Origin: Bacteroidota bacterium
GTDB taxonomy: Bacteria > Bacteroidota > Rhodothermia > Rhodothermales > UBA10348
Assembly: GCA_029262855.1 (NCBI GenBank)
Contig: JAJCYP010000085.1
Coordinates: forward strand, 1 to 64,000
Length of the DNA stretch: 64,000 nucleotides
Direction: 5' to 3'
Both the position numbers and the translations under genes were made by a program. The notes beneath the pieces were generated by a model. That model saw only the letters and a program-made list of their open reading frames with translations, did not search any database and had not been told where the DNA came from. Below are positions 27,069-40,176 of this stretch, piece after piece (the first letter of the stretch is position 1; each line of letters opens with the position of its first letter).

Positions 27069-28134
27069 TCGGGAACTGCCCGCCTTTTCGCTCGGCGGCG
27101 TTGAGATAGCTCCGGGCACGCGTCAGACGGTTCATTTGCCCGTGGCTCCCATGTACACCGCCATGGAAATGACCATGCCGGTGCACGTGATTCGTGGTCG
27201 AAGGGAGGGGCCGAGACTGTTCGTTTCGGCGGCAATTCATGGCGATGAAATCAACGGGGTCGAGATCATTCGACGGCTCTTGGCCCGGCCAGAAATGGGC
27301 AGGTTCAAGGGGACGCTGATAGCCGTGCCGGTAGTCAACGTGTATGGCTACATGGACCGCAACAGATATCTCCCCGACCGCCGCGACCTCAACCGATCAT
27401 TCCCGGGCTCGGCCTCGGGCTCGATGGCATCGCGGTTGGCGCACATCTTCATGGAAGAGATCGTCAGCAAGGCGACACACGGCATTGATCTGCACACCGG
27501 TGCCGTGCATCGGACGAACCTGCCCCATGTGAGGGTCTCGTTTGAGCAGACCGAATCCGTTGCGCTGGCCAAGGCCTTTCGCGTACCGCTGATCATGCAC
27601 TCCGATTTACGTGACGGGTCGCTGCGCCAGGCGGTTGTCGAGAAGAATCTGCCCATGCTCTTGTACGAGGCCGGGGAGGCGCTCCGGTTCGATGAGCAGT
27701 CCATCCGTATCGGACTCCGGGGTGTTCTCAACGTGATGCGGACGATTGGAATGTTGCCAGCCAGGAAGGCGAAACGGTCCGCGGTCCAGCCACTGATCGG
27801 ACGGAGCTCCCGATGGATGCGCGCCCCGGACTCCGGGACACTCATCTCACGCCGGGAGGTTGGCGAGGTGGTCATCGCCGGTGAGATCCTCGGTGTCGTG
27901 GCCGACCCGCTGGGGAACGAAGAATCACCAGTCAAAGCCACGGTAGGGGGGATGATCGTCGGAATGACCATGATGCCCCTGGTTTACGAGGGCGAGGCGC
28001 TGTTCAATATCGTCGCTCTGGGCGTGGATCGGGACGCCGCCGACGCGCTTGAGCAGTACGAAACCAACCTGGGCAACGATCCGGATTTGCCGCCGGACCT
28101 TGACTCCGTGATTGCCCACGACCCCGTAGATTAG
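27061..28134 (+). CDS. succinylglutamate desuccinylase / aspartoacylase family zinc deacylase
   Basis: A 357-residue metallohydrolase of the AstE/ASPA family. Zinc ligands are His60 and Glu63 in [12 protein letters not shown] and His145 in GIDLHTGAV. The C-terminal lobe ([28 protein letters not shown]) is a typical AstE-like beta domain. AstE removes succinate from succinylglutamate, but no arginine catabolism genes are nearby. Its 8-base overlap with rimK suggests it acts on a glutamyl or acyl-glutamyl product of that system instead. The ATG at 27061 is chosen from the family N-terminus. Confidence 0.8.
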   Translation: MADRELPAFSLGGVEIAPGTRQTVHLPVAPMYTAMEMTMPVHVIRGRREGPRLFVSAAIHGDEINGVEIIRRLLARPEMGRFKGTLIAVPVVNVYGYMDRNRYLPDRRDLNRSFPGSASGSMASRLAHIFMEEIVSKATHGIDLHTGAVHRTNLPHVRVSFEQTESVALAKAFRVPLIMHSDLRDGSLRQAVVEKNLPMLLYEAGEALRFDEQSIRIGLRGVLNVMRTIGMLPARKAKRSAVQPLIGRSSRWMRAPDSGTLISRREVGEVVIAGEILGVVADPLGNEESPVKATVGGMIVGMTMMPLVYEGEALFNIVALGVDRDAADALEQYETNLGNDPDLPPDLDSVIAHDPVD

Positions 28135-28165
28135 TCCCCACGCTGAACTCCAGGCAGGACGTACG

Positions 28166-29476
28166 ATGCAGCAACGCGGCTATTTCCCCGAAATCACCTC
28201 GGTCCAGTTTGAGGGGCCGGACTCGACCAACCCGCTGGCCTTCCGGTTTTACGACAAAACCAGGGAAGTCAGGGGCAAGTCCATGGCGGCCCACCTCAAG
28301 TTTGCGTGTGCCTACTGGCACACGTTTACGAACGGAGGCGGGGATCCATTCGGCCGCCCCACCCGGGTGTTTCCCTGGGACGCCAACGCCGACCCGGTGG
28401 CACGGGCAAAGGACAAGGTGGATGCGGCATTCGAGTTCATGTCAAAGATCGGACTCGACTATTTCTGTTTTCATGACCGGGATCTGGTGGATGAAGGGGC
28501 TTCTCTTGCGGAGTCCGAGCGTCGCCTTCGGGGGCTCACCGAATACGCGGCAGAAAAAATGGCGGCCACGGGCATCAAGCTGCTTTGGGGGACGGCCAAC
28601 CTGTTCAGTCATCCGCGCTACATGAACGGCGCGGCGACCAACCCGGATTTCCGGGTCGCGGCGTACGCCGGAGCCCAGGTGAAGCAGGCCCTTGATGCGA
28701 CCATTGCTCTCGGCGGCGAGAACTACGTCTTCTGGGGAGGACGCGAAGGCTACATGTCGCTGGTCAACACCGATATGAAGCGCGAACTGGACCACCTGGG
28801 CCGGTTTCTGGCCATGGCCAGAGACTACGCGCGCGGCCAGGGTTTCAAGGGGACGTTTTTCATCGAGCCCAAGCCCTGCGAACCAAGCAAGCACCAGTAC
28901 GACTACGACTCGGCAACCGTTATCGGATTCCTGCGGGAGTACGGGTTGGACAAGGATTTCAAACTGAATATCGAGGTCAATCACGCCACCCTGTCGGGTC
29001 ACACGTTTGACCACGAGTTGCAGGTTGCCGCCGACGCGGGCATGCTGGGCAGCATAGATGCCAACCGGGGGGACTACCAGAATGGCTGGGACACCGATCA
29101 ATTCCCCAACAACCTCTATGAGTTGACCGAGGCGATGATGGTCATTCTGCGGGCAGGCGGACTGCAGGGTGGAGGTGTCAATTTCGATGCGAAGCTCCGG
29201 CGGAATTCGACTGATCTGGTCGACCTGTTTCACGCCCATGTCGGGGGCATGGACCTGTTCACCCGAGCTCTACTTGCGGCGGATCGGATACTGACTGAAT
29301 CACCAATCGAAGGGATGCGATCAGACCGCTACGCATCCTTTGATGCCGGACAGGGAGCGATATTCGAGTCGGGTGGACTGTCTCTCTCCGAACTGGCAGC
29401 GGCCGCCGGCGATGAGCCGGAGCTTACCAGCGGGAAGCAGGAGCAGTACGAGAACATCATGAACCGCTATCTTTGA
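28166..29476 (+). CDS. xylA: xylose isomerase
   Basis: A 436-residue enzyme converting D-xylose to D-xylulose in the cytoplasm, with normal length for the long class of xylose isomerases. Catalytic His103 and Asp106 are in [27 protein letters not shown] contains the metal-ligand Glu and Lys region, [18 protein letters not shown] the next metal ligands, and [20 protein letters not shown] the C-terminal metal site. It starts 31 bases after the AstE-like gene. No xylulokinase or xylose transporter is present in the window. Confidence 0.95.
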   Translation: MQQRGYFPEITSVQFEGPDSTNPLAFRFYDKTREVRGKSMAAHLKFACAYWHTFTNGGGDPFGRPTRVFPWDANADPVARAKDKVDAAFEFMSKIGLDYFCFHDRDLVDEGASLAESERRLRGLTEYAAEKMAATGIKLLWGTANLFSHPRYMNGAATNPDFRVAAYAGAQVKQALDATIALGGENYVFWGGREGYMSLVNTDMKRELDHLGRFLAMARDYARGQGFKGTFFIEPKPCEPSKHQYDYDSATVIGFLREYGLDKDFKLNIEVNHATLSGHTFDHELQVAADAGMLGSIDANRGDYQNGWDTDQFPNNLYELTEAMMVILRAGGLQGGGVNFDAKLRRNSTDLVDLFHAHVGGMDLFTRALLAADRILTESPIEGMRSDRYASFDAGQGAIFESGGLSLSELAAAAGDEPELTSGKQEQYENIMNRYL

Positions 29477-29485
29477 TCCTGCTTG

Positions 29486-29566
29486 TGCCGCGGGGCAGGC
29501 CGGCCGGGCAACTCATGCCGCGGGGCGGGCCGGCCGGGCAACTCATGCCGCGGGGCGGGCCGGCCC
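29486..29566. repeat. 30-base tandem repeat (2.7 copies) just after xylA
   Basis: The unit, 30 bases long and starting TGCCGCGGGGC at 29486, 29516 and 29546, repeats 2.7 times. Copies 1 and 2 differ at one base (A/G) and the third copy breaks off after about 20 bases. It is very GC-rich and contains GGCCGGCC palindromes. It lies in the 99-base gap between the converging xylA and DHOD-like stops. Confidence 0.9.
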
Positions 29567-29575
29567 GACTGGCTG

Positions 29576-30580
29576 CTACTGCCCGACTTTCGGCGGCCAG
29601 GACTGCAGGGTTCGGAGATAGTTTGCCCGCTCAAAGGCGGCCGGCTCGGCAACATGCTGCTGGCTCATGCTCCCGATGCACTGCCTCACGGACTCGTATC
29701 CCCGGTCGGTCAGCCAGAAACTGGTGGCCTCAAGCAGTTGCGAAATCCGGATGATGCCGTTCTTGAGAAGCTCGGACGCCACCATGGTCACCTGAGCGCC
29801 GGCCATGAGTCCCTTGATGACGTCCTCGTGCGTATGCACACCCGAAGTCAGGGCCATGTCGGCTCCAATTCGGCCGTAGAGAATGGCAATCCACCGCAGT
29901 GGAAGTCGAATGGCGTCGCCCGTGCTGAGGTGCACCCGCGGTACGACCTCAAGTCGTTCGATATCAAGGTCTGGTTGATAGAACCGGTTGAACATCACCA
30001 ACCCTGATGCACCGGCATCGACCAGCATCGCCGCCATGTGGGGCAACGAGCTGAAGAACGGGTTCAGTTTGATGGCCACCGGAATGGACACGACGTCGGT
30101 CACGTCCCGGACCACCTCCTCGTACATCCGCTCGACCTCGTGGCCACTCAACTCGGGGTCCGTGGCAATGAAGTAGGTATTCAGCTCCAGGGCGGACGCT
30201 CCCGCGGCCTCGATTTCCTTCGCGAAGCTGGTCCATCCACCGGATGACACGCCGTTGAGGCTCCCGATGATGGGGATGTCCACCGCTTCGGACGCCTCCC
30301 GGACATGCTCCAGATAGAGATCAGGTCCGACGTGGTAGGAATCGCTTTCGGGGAAGTAAGAGACGGCTTCGCCGTGGCTGTCGGAGCCAAGCGTCAGGAA
30401 ATGATCGATCTCCAGACTGGCCTGGGTCAGCTGCTCCTCAAACAGGGAGTGGAGTACCACTGCGCCGGCGCCTTCATCCTCCATCTGGCGGATGTTGGAC
30501 ACCGACTCCGATAGCGGTGAAGCAGAGGGGACAACGGGGCTGCAGAGATCCAGTCCCAGATAGGTGGTGCTGAGGTCCAT
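29576..30580 (-). CDS. dihydroorotate dehydrogenase-like flavoprotein
   Basis: A 334-residue FMN-binding TIM-barrel protein of the PyrD family. [52 protein letters not shown] and [20 protein letters not shown] are the family strands; the last includes the phosphate-binding loop. The NxxS catalytic segment of true PyrD is not clearly kept. A gene of this type is typically found next to nifJ and may have an oxidoreductase role distinct from pyrimidine synthesis. Here nifJ ends only 7 bases upstream. Confidence 0.85.
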   Translation of the reverse strand: MDLSTTYLGLDLCSPVVPSASPLSESVSNIRQMEDEGAGAVVLHSLFEEQLTQASLEIDHFLTLGSDSHGEAVSYFPESDSYHVGPDLYLEHVREASEAVDIPIIGSLNGVSSGGWTSFAKEIEAAGASALELNTYFIATDPELSGHEVERMYEEVVRDVTDVVSIPVAIKLNPFFSSLPHMAAMLVDAGASGLVMFNRFYQPDLDIERLEVVPRVHLSTGDAIRLPLRWIAILYGRIGADMALTSGVHTHEDVIKGLMAGAQVTMVASELLKNGIIRISQLLEATSFWLTDRGYESVRQCIGSMSQQHVAEPAAFERANYLRTLQSWPPKVGQ

Positions 30581-30587
30581 GGCGTCC

Positions 30588-34190
<3,603 letters not shown>

Positions 34191-34552
34191 GTCTCTCCTG
34201 GTTGGCCTTGGTCTTGTCGAATTAGCCCTTGGGAGGCCGTCTCCGGGAGAGGAGAACACGCCGACCGAAGTGAGGGGAACCCCTACTCTCCCGGTGATGG
34301 CTACCTTGCTGCCCTCGCGGCTACACGCCGGAAGAAATGCGCCAAACCCTCACATTTGGGGGGAATCCCTTCGTGGCGGGGCCGGTATTGAAGAGGATTG
34401 CCCACCTCGGCCTCACGCAACTTCTCGCGGAGGCTCCGAACGGAGGTTCAGTTACGGCTCACTCTAGTGTTTGGGTCACCCTGTTGGCAGTGACGCGCGG
34501 CGCGGGCTGAAAGGACGCGAAGCAAACCATACACCTGAGTTTATAGAGCTAC
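34191..34552. other. 362-base divergent intergenic region
   Basis: The space between the divergent nifJ and DEAD-box helicase starts. It contains promoters for both, presumably, but I see no convincing -10/-35 pair, no tRNA, no conserved riboswitch core and no credible ORF. A CGGAGGCTCCG hairpin near 34430 is weak. A long leader for the helicase, as in cold-shock helicase genes, is possible but not shown. Confidence 0.4.
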
Positions 34553-36346
34553 ATGAACCACTCTTTTGAGGGGCTCGGTCTTGAGTCCCGTCTAGTTGCC
34601 ACGCTTACTGCTCGTGGCTACACCACTCCCACGCCAATCCAGGCGGCACTGATTCCGACCCTGATTGAAGGGCGTGATGCCGTTGGAAAGGCCCCTACAG
34701 GCACCGGAAAGACGGCTGCGTTCTCGCTGCCGGTCATCCATCGCCTCAAGGCGGGGAAGAACCACATCCAGGTTCTTGTGCTGGCTCCAACGCGCGAGTT
34801 GGCCATTCAGGTATCGGACACGATGTTCGCCTACGGCAAGTCCGAGGGGGTCAGCGTGCTTCCCATCTACGGTGGCCAGGCGTACGGACGGCAGATCAAC
34901 CGATTGCGCAAGGGCGTGGACATCGTTGTCGGCACCCCCGGTCGTCTCATGGACCTCGCGGAGAAGGGCGTGCTTGACCTCTCGAAGGTCTCGACGGTGA
35001 TCCTGGACGAAGCCGACGAAATGCTGTCGATGGGCTTCGTGGACGACATCGAGACGATTCTGGATCTCACGCCCTCCGATCGCCAGACTGTACTGATGTC
35101 GGCTACCATGCCGTCGCGCATCCGTAAGCTCGCCAAGAAGTACCTGCGGGACGCCGTGTCCTGCGAAGTGGAGGCCCACGAGGACGCCATGGAAATCCGG
35201 GAGCGTGCCTATCTGGTCAACCGCCACGAAAAGGTCGCGGCTCTCTCAAGGCTGTTCGAGACCGAAGAAGTCACCAGTGCGCTGATCTTTGCCAAGACGC
35301 AAATTGGTACCGAGGACTGGGCCAGCCAGCTTGTCGAGCGTTCGATTCCGGCCAAGGCCCTCCATGGTGGAATGAGCCAGGATGTCCGTACGCGGATCAT
35401 CAACCAGTTTCGTCAGGGAACCATCCAGGTGCTTGTTGGCACCGATGTCGCCGCCCGCGGCCTGGACATCGACGACATCTCCCACGTCTTCAACGTGGAT
35501 CTGCCCCTCGACCCGGAGGTCTACGTTCACCGCATCGGTCGTACTGGCCGGGCTGGTCGCAGCGGGGAGGCCATTTCGATTCTTGCGCCGAACGAAATCG
35601 GCAAATTGAAACGCATCGAGCGCCACACCGGTAAGGATCTTGAGCGCTGCCATCTGCCCACGGTGGAAGAAATTGAAACCAGTCGCAGCAAGCGTGTGAT
35701 CGAAACCGTAAACACCTGGGTGTCTCGGGGACGTTGTCACGCAGAGCGCGAGCTGGTCCAGAAACTGGTTGACGAAGGCGGCGATCCTATGGAGATTGCA
35801 GCGGCAGCCATTCGCATGGCCCGCAAGGCCGAGTACAAGCGTCCGGTCGAGAAAATTTCCGAGGTCGAACGTCGTCGTCCGGGTCGCTCCGAAGGCGGTT
35901 ACCGTGGCCGGGAAGGCGGCGGCTACAAGGGCGGTGGCTACAAGGGCCGCGACGGCGGTGGCTACAAGGGCCGCGAGAGCGGTAGTGGCTACAAGTCCCG
36001 CGAGACCAGTGGCGGTGGCTACAAGTCCCGCGAGAGTGCAGCCCTCCAGAAGGATGCCGGCTCGGGTGCAGCGGAAACTCCGCGTCCGAAGCGGAAACGC
36101 ACGGACCGCACCGGCCCCATGGTCAAGCTTGCTATTCCCATCGGCAAGGACAGCGGTGTTCGCGTGAACAACATCGTCAGCACGATCGCCCGCCACGGCG
36201 GTGTACCTGCCGAAGCCATCGGACGGGTCGAGATTGCCGACGGACGCACGACCATCGATATACGCGAGTCGGAAGCCAAACGAGTTCTCGGAAAGAGCGG
36301 CGAGCTCCGATTCGGGCCCAAGCGCCTGGACGTTGAGCTGGCCTGA
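34553..36346 (+). CDS. DEAD-box ATP-dependent RNA helicase with a DbpA-type RNA-binding domain
   Basis: A 597-residue RNA helicase of the CsdA/DeaD type. Core motifs: PTPIQAALIP (Q motif), APTGTGKT (I), PTRELA (Ia), DEAD (II), SAT (III), ARGLDID (V) and HRIGRTGRAG (VI). Residues about 440-500 are a low-complexity Gly/Lys/Arg/Tyr tract with GGYKGRD-like repeats, and the C-terminal 75 residues (MVKLAIPIGKDSGVRVNNIV to the end) form a DbpA RNA-binding domain. It unwinds structured RNA in ribosome assembly or decay, often under cold stress. Confidence 0.93.
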   Translation: MNHSFEGLGLESRLVATLTARGYTTPTPIQAALIPTLIEGRDAVGKAPTGTGKTAAFSLPVIHRLKAGKNHIQVLVLAPTRELAIQVSDTMFAYGKSEGVSVLPIYGGQAYGRQINRLRKGVDIVVGTPGRLMDLAEKGVLDLSKVSTVILDEADEMLSMGFVDDIETILDLTPSDRQTVLMSATMPSRIRKLAKKYLRDAVSCEVEAHEDAMEIRERAYLVNRHEKVAALSRLFETEEVTSALIFAKTQIGTEDWASQLVERSIPAKALHGGMSQDVRTRIINQFRQGTIQVLVGTDVAARGLDIDDISHVFNVDLPLDPEVYVHRIGRTGRAGRSGEAISILAPNEIGKLKRIERHTGKDLERCHLPTVEEIETSRSKRVIETVNTWVSRGRCHAERELVQKLVDEGGDPMEIAAAAIRMARKAEYKRPVEKISEVERRRPGRSEGGYRGREGGGYKGGGYKGRDGGGYKGRESGSGYKSRETSGGGYKSRESAALQKDAGSGAAETPRPKRKRTDRTGPMVKLAIPIGKDSGVRVNNIVSTIARHGGVPAEAIGRVEIADGRTTIDIRESEAKRVLGKSGELRFGPKRLDVELA

Positions 36347-36409
36347 GCACCCAGCGGGTCCAACCAACCATAAGTGGGCGGAGCCCGGAGACAAGCCTAT
36401 CTTCGCCCC

Positions 36410-36886
36410 ATGCCTGACCTCAGGAAAGCCGAACTCATGCGCCGCGCCATTGCCCTGGCCGTGGAAAACGTGCGGGAGGGAGGCGGGCCGTTCGCGGCCC
36501 TCGTAGTCAAGGACGGTAAGGTTGTGGCCGAAGGTGCGAACAGGGTCACCGCTGCAAACGATCCAACCGCTCACGCCGAGGTCATGGCTATCCGGGCGGC
36601 CTGCACGGCCCTGGGCACGTTCCAGTTGACGGGGTGCGACCTGTACACGACGTGCGAGCCGTGTCCCATGTGCCTGGGTGCGATCTACTGGGCGCGTCCG
36701 GACCGGGTCTTCTACGCCTCCGGAAAGCAGGACGCAGCCGAGGCCGGGTTCGACGACGCATTCATCTACGAAGAGATCGAGTTGGCGCCTGTGGATCGCC
36801 GGATTCCCATGGCCCAACTGTTGGGGATCGAGGCCGCGGCCGTTTTCGCGGCCTGGCAAGACAAGCCCGATCGGATCGCCTACTGA
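36410..36886 (+). CDS. guaD: guanine deaminase (cytidine-deaminase-like fold)
   Basis: A 158-residue zinc deaminase converting guanine to xanthine. Zinc site: His55-Ala-Glu57 in DPTAHAEVMAIR, with Cys85 and Cys88 in TCEPCPMCLGAIYWARP. The following DAAEAGFDDAFIYEEIE and a hydrophobic C-terminal tail resemble B. subtilis GuaD more than tRNA adenosine deaminase TadA. It faces the purine operon with stops 18 bases apart, and its product, xanthine, is the substrate of the Xdh genes there. The ATG at 36410 fits the family N-terminus. Confidence 0.85.
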   Translation: MPDLRKAELMRRAIALAVENVREGGGPFAALVVKDGKVVAEGANRVTAANDPTAHAEVMAIRAACTALGTFQLTGCDLYTTCEPCPMCLGAIYWARPDRVFYASGKQDAAEAGFDDAFIYEEIELAPVDRRIPMAQLLGIEAAAVFAAWQDKPDRIAY

Positions 36887-36904
36887 CGGCGTGTCCCGGA
36901 GACG

Positions 36905-37252
36905 TCAACTTCCTCGATAGGTCGAGTAGCCGAAAGGGCTCAGAAGGAGCGGCACGTGATAGTGCTGCTCGGTGTCCAGTACCACGAAATCAATCGTGAC
37001 CCGTGGATGAAAACTGGCGCGCCCCGCGTTCTCGTGGTAGTCCGCCAGCTCAAAACTGAGCCGATAGGACCCCGCACGAAGAGCATGCCCAGCCTGCAGG
37101 AGGTTGTCGATTCTGCCGTCGCTGTCCGTGGTTCCGGCACCCGCCGGATGCCAATCATTCAGATGCGCCAGATACTCCAGCCTGGCCGGAATTCCGGATG
37201 CCGGAGACCCCGAGGCCAAGTCCAGAACGTGGGTCGTGATGGGACCTTTCAT
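36905..37252 (-). CDS. uraH: 5-hydroxyisourate hydrolase (transthyretin-like)
   Basis: A 115-residue transthyretin-related enzyme hydrolysing 5-hydroxyisourate to OHCU. It starts with ITTHVLDLASGSPASGIP and ends with the family hallmark YRGS preceded by HYHVPLLLSPFGYS. Catalytic His8, the internal Arg and the C-terminal Tyr-Arg-Gly-Ser are all present. It is the last gene of the purine operon; its ATG overlaps the DUF6986 stop as ATGA. Confidence 0.93.
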   Translation of the reverse strand: MKGPITTHVLDLASGSPASGIPARLEYLAHLNDWHPAGAGTTDSDGRIDNLLQAGHALRAGSYRLSFELADYHENAGRASFHPRVTIDFVVLDTEQHYHVPLLLSPFGYSTYRGS

Positions 37253-38667
37253 GAGCCTGCTCGCTGTGCCAGAATCCTCCCGAAGGAGCGCAGCCGGATT
37301 TCGTCAAGGCTGAGCCCGGTGCGGGCCGCCTCCTCCTCGGTGATGGCGCCGCAGTTCAGCGCCCGGAGAAAATAATTCAGGAGGCCCTGCCCTGTGGCCG
37401 CGTCGTCAAAGACATCGCCGACCAGGGAGGCCTGGGCCGCCTTGTCAACGAACGCTCGGAGGCGCTCGGCGGCTGCCTCGTATCCATCCAGGAAGAACGT
37501 GTAGACGGCCGCATACCGTGCCGGCAGTTGGGCAGGATGGAGGTCCCACCCCTGATAGAAGGCATTTCGCAGAGAGTGCATACTGTCATCAAAGCCCATG
37601 CGCCAAGCGCGATGCACAGACTCGGTGTTTGAGGCCTTTTGCTCGGCCGTCAGATGCTCTCCGCGATGGGGGGCAACCGGCATGATGTTGGTTGCCCCAT
37701 CGGACAGCCACACGCCGGTCCCGGCAAGGGACACCTGCATGATGTGCCTGGCGAAGTCGCAGGCGGGATGACCCATCGCCTGGTGAGTTGCGGTTATGTC
37801 CATGCCCGCGGTGTAGTCGTAGACGCCGAAATGGGCGGCGGTGCACCGCCCTCTGGCTGCGCTGACCCAGGCCGGGAGCGTCGCGCGGCCGTCCTGCCCC
37901 AGTATCGAGGTGGCCGTCTCCACCATGAACTCCAACCCGATGCTGTCCTGGGGAAGCCCAGCGGACTCCTCGATCTGCGAGAGGGCATCGGCACAGACAC
38001 TGACCTGATCCTCGTGGGTGATCTTGGGCAGGGTGACAACGATGGACGTGGGCAGTTGTCCTTTCGTCTTCTCAAGGAGAGCCGAAAAGAATCGGTTCAG
38101 TGTGCCCAGAGAACGGGCCGCGTACTCGTCGTTGAGGGGCTTGATGCGGATCCCGATGAACGGTGGCAGGACGCCAAGCTGCATGGCCTTGGCCACCTCG
38201 CCTGCCGCCCTGACGGCCTCCGCGCGCTCCTCTTCCACGGGACGGACACCGAAACCATCCTCAAAATCGATCCTGAAGTCCTCCACCGGTTCCCTCCGAA
38301 GTTTCTCCAGGACGCGCCCGTAAACGGAGGAGGCCAGCCACGCCGCCCGGTTCGCATCCGCGGAGGGTGGGTGAGCCAACAGCGTCTCGCGCTGGGGTCC
38401 TGAGGATGGCAGGCCTTCGTGTCCGGGAAGGTGAAAGGCGTGGGCGAAGGCAATGTAGTCGGGCGCAAACGCGTCCATCATCCCCAGGGCCACCCGCCCC
38501 ATCTTCTGGGCAAGGTCAGCCTTGAAGAGCTGGGCGCCGCCATAAACCGTGTGCACGGGCTGCCGATCTGTGCGCGGGCCTGGCCTTGCCGCTGCGAACG
38601 ACCGGTTGGCGTCGGAGAGCGAGTCGAGATAGCTCTGCAGGGCGACTTCTGAAATGAGTTGACTCAC
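37249..38667 (-). CDS. DUF6986 family protein (HpcH/HpaI aldolase / CitE-like)
   Basis: A 472-residue protein resembling a family once annotated 'phosphoenolpyruvate kinase' and now DUF6986, with a CitE/HpcH/malate-synthase-type TIM barrel. Key parts: RQPVHTVYGGAQLF (35-48), EPVEDFRIDFEDGFG (126-140) with acidic metal ligands, FIGIRIKPLNDE, VVTLPKITHEDQV, GLEFMVETATSIL, FGVYDYTAGMDI, GTGVWLSDGATNIMPV and YQGWDLHPAQLPARYAAVY. It is not canonical malate synthase A: the length and motifs differ. Its place inside the purine operon suggests a role in handling ureidoglycolate or glyoxylate, but no activity is established from the sequence. Confidence 0.8.
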   Translation of the reverse strand: MSQLISEVALQSYLDSLSDANRSFAAARPGPRTDRQPVHTVYGGAQLFKADLAQKMGRVALGMMDAFAPDYIAFAHAFHLPGHEGLPSSGPQRETLLAHPPSADANRAAWLASSVYGRVLEKLRREPVEDFRIDFEDGFGVRPVEEERAEAVRAAGEVAKAMQLGVLPPFIGIRIKPLNDEYAARSLGTLNRFFSALLEKTKGQLPTSIVVTLPKITHEDQVSVCADALSQIEESAGLPQDSIGLEFMVETATSILGQDGRATLPAWVSAARGRCTAAHFGVYDYTAGMDITATHQAMGHPACDFARHIMQVSLAGTGVWLSDGATNIMPVAPHRGEHLTAEQKASNTESVHRAWRMGFDDSMHSLRNAFYQGWDLHPAQLPARYAAVYTFFLDGYEAAAERLRAFVDKAAQASLVGDVFDDAATGQGLLNYFLRALNCGAITEEEAARTGLSLDEIRLRSFGRILAQRAGS

Positions 38668-38740
38668 GGATACTCGGTTCTTTCTGTATGACCCACTTGA
38701 GGTCGAGACCGAAGATAGCCGTTCACGCGCCCGGGCCGCA

Positions 38741-39247
38741 TCAAAGGGGGTGCTCGGCGAGCATTTTCTCCAGTCTCAACCGGGTGATGCGCGCCTGCTC
38801 GGCGGCCGCGACGCCAAGTTCAACCTCCGGCGAGTTCTCCAATCGAACACGAAGCGCGGCAAGCATTTCGTCGGCGGACTTGCCGGTGGCGCAGACAATG
38901 AAAATGTGGCCGAAGCGGTCCTGGTACGACTGATTCGCGACCGCCAACTCATCGAGCACACGCCCGGAGGCGCCAGACGCCCCGGCCTGCTCGCCGCCGG
39001 CCCATCGGTCCGCCGAGAACTTCGACCGCAGGGCCTCTTTGTCGCCGATTCTCGGGTGGGCCGCAAAGGCCTCCAGGTAGTCGGACGCCTCGAGGCCGTC
39101 CCATATTTCGGCGGCCCGGTTCATCATCTGGCTGGAGTCGTCGAATGGACGGGCGTTCAACATGCGCGTGACCCATCGTTTTGAGCCGCAGCAGGCCTGG
39201 AGCAGTTCAGCCGCCCGCGGGGAGGGGAGTTCGTTCAGCCAGTTCAT
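38741..39247 (-). CDS. uraD: OHCU decarboxylase
   Basis: A 168-residue enzyme that stereospecifically decarboxylates OHCU to S-allantoin. The catalytic motif AAHPRIGDKEAL has His64, Arg66 and Asp69. An NQSYQDRFGHIFIVCATGKSADEML segment, which includes the substrate-binding FIVCATG loop, follows, and the C-terminal region (ARITRLRLEKMLAE) is typical. Its ATG overlaps the allantoicase stop. A 73-base gap separates it from the DUF6986 gene. Confidence 0.93.
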   Translation of the reverse strand: MNWLNELPSPRAAELLQACCGSKRWVTRMLNARPFDDSSQMMNRAAEIWDGLEASDYLEAFAAHPRIGDKEALRSKFSADRWAGGEQAGASGASGRVLDELAVANQSYQDRFGHIFIVCATGKSADEMLAALRVRLENSPEVELGVAAAEQARITRLRLEKMLAEHPL

Positions 39248-40176
39248 GCCAGCCGTCCGAAGACCCTCAGGCGAGCCACACCGCCATCCGGGTAGATGGA
39301 CATCCGCACGTGGTCAAACGGCCCGGACTCCTGAAGGGCATTAAAGGTCTGGACCGCGTCCGCACGCAGTTTCTCCCGACCGGTGAGGCCGTGCCAGGAA
39401 GCGGTCTTCGGGTCGCCCAGACAGCCCTCGAGGCCACAACTATCCGGGTAGTTGCCTTTGTAGAAGGCCGTATCCAGAACGACGCGTTCCAGGTGGGCGG
39501 GCCCGGCCAATCTGACTACGACCCAGTCGTGGCCCGGCCCGCGTCGCCGCCGGGTCTCCCAGCCATCGCCCATGTTGCGCGATGCATCGGGGAGCAGAAG
39601 ATTTCCGACCCGGCCAAAGTGCTCATCCGAGCAGGAGAGACACAGGCCACCGTTAGCGATCGCGCTCAGTTCAATTTCCCTGCCGTCGGTGGGCAGAAGC
39701 GGAACCACATCTCCAAACACCCGGAGCCTGGCCACGCCGCCATCGGGATAGATGTTCAGCCGGACATGGGTCCAGGGCCTGGGGTCGGCCACCGGCACGA
39801 AATTGTGGGAGTCCTCATTGATTGCCGTGCGGGGCAGGACCTCGGTCCAGGGTCCATCGCCATCGCGACCGTCCAGTGAGAAGTGGGGAGGGTGGTTGCC
39901 CCGGAAATAACTGGTGTCCACGTCCAGTCCCCGGACAATTCCGCGGAGTCCGAGCGCGATCACGGCCCAGTCATGTCCGGGACCGCGCTTGCGTCGAGAC
40001 TCCCAGCCGTCCATCCACTTGCCGTTGTCGGTATAGAGCCCTGGTTTGAAAACGGCCTCATCCTGCTTGATCAGGTTCTCCTTCTCGGCAAAGAAGTCGT
40101 CGGTGGCCTCCAGGACTTGGCCTCCCAGGCGTTCAGCGGCCAGATCAATGAGAGATGTAAACGGGGGAGTACTCAT
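39244..40176 (-). CDS. alc: allantoicase
   Basis: A 310-residue enzyme converting allantoate to ureidoglycolate plus urea. It has two tandem allantoicase repeats: GWESRRKRGPGHDW at 57-70 and GWETRRRRGPGHDW at 205-218, each followed by a YPDGGVARLRVFG strand. The repeats are complete. The ATG at 40176 overlaps the allantoinase stop as ATGA. Ureidoglycolate lyase (AllA), the usual next step, is not in the window, so the fate of ureidoglycolate is open. Confidence 0.93.
   Translation of the reverse strand: MSTPPFTSLIDLAAERLGGQVLEATDDFFAEKENLIKQDEAVFKPGLYTDNGKWMDGWESRRKRGPGHDWAVIALGLRGIVRGLDVDTSYFRGNHPPHFSLDGRDGDGPWTEVLPRTAINEDSHNFVPVADPRPWTHVRLNIYPDGGVARLRVFGDVVPLLPTDGREIELSAIANGGLCLSCSDEHFGRVGNLLLPDASRNMGDGWETRRRRGPGHDWVVVRLAGPAHLERVVLDTAFYKGNYPDSCGLEGCLGDPKTASWHGLTGREKLRADAVQTFNALQESGPFDHVRMSIYPDGGVARLRVFGRLA

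Noticed and set aside
29486-29566. CRISPR array from the 30-base repeats.
   Set aside because: Copies are directly adjacent with no spacers, number under three and no cas genes are present.
34191-34552. Small ORFs and a possible structured RNA in the nifJ-helicase gap.
   Set aside because: The frames change composition abruptly, have no domain and no ribosome binding site, and no known RNA fold core was found.
35246-36859. Long open frame (537 codons) opposite the helicase and guaD.
   Set aside because: Antisense to two well-supported genes; composition is an artefact of the helicase Gly-rich repeats.
37249-38667. Malate synthase A (aceB) for the purine-operon protein.
   Set aside because: Size and conserved segments fit DUF6986 better; the shared TIM-barrel superfamily explains the resemblance.
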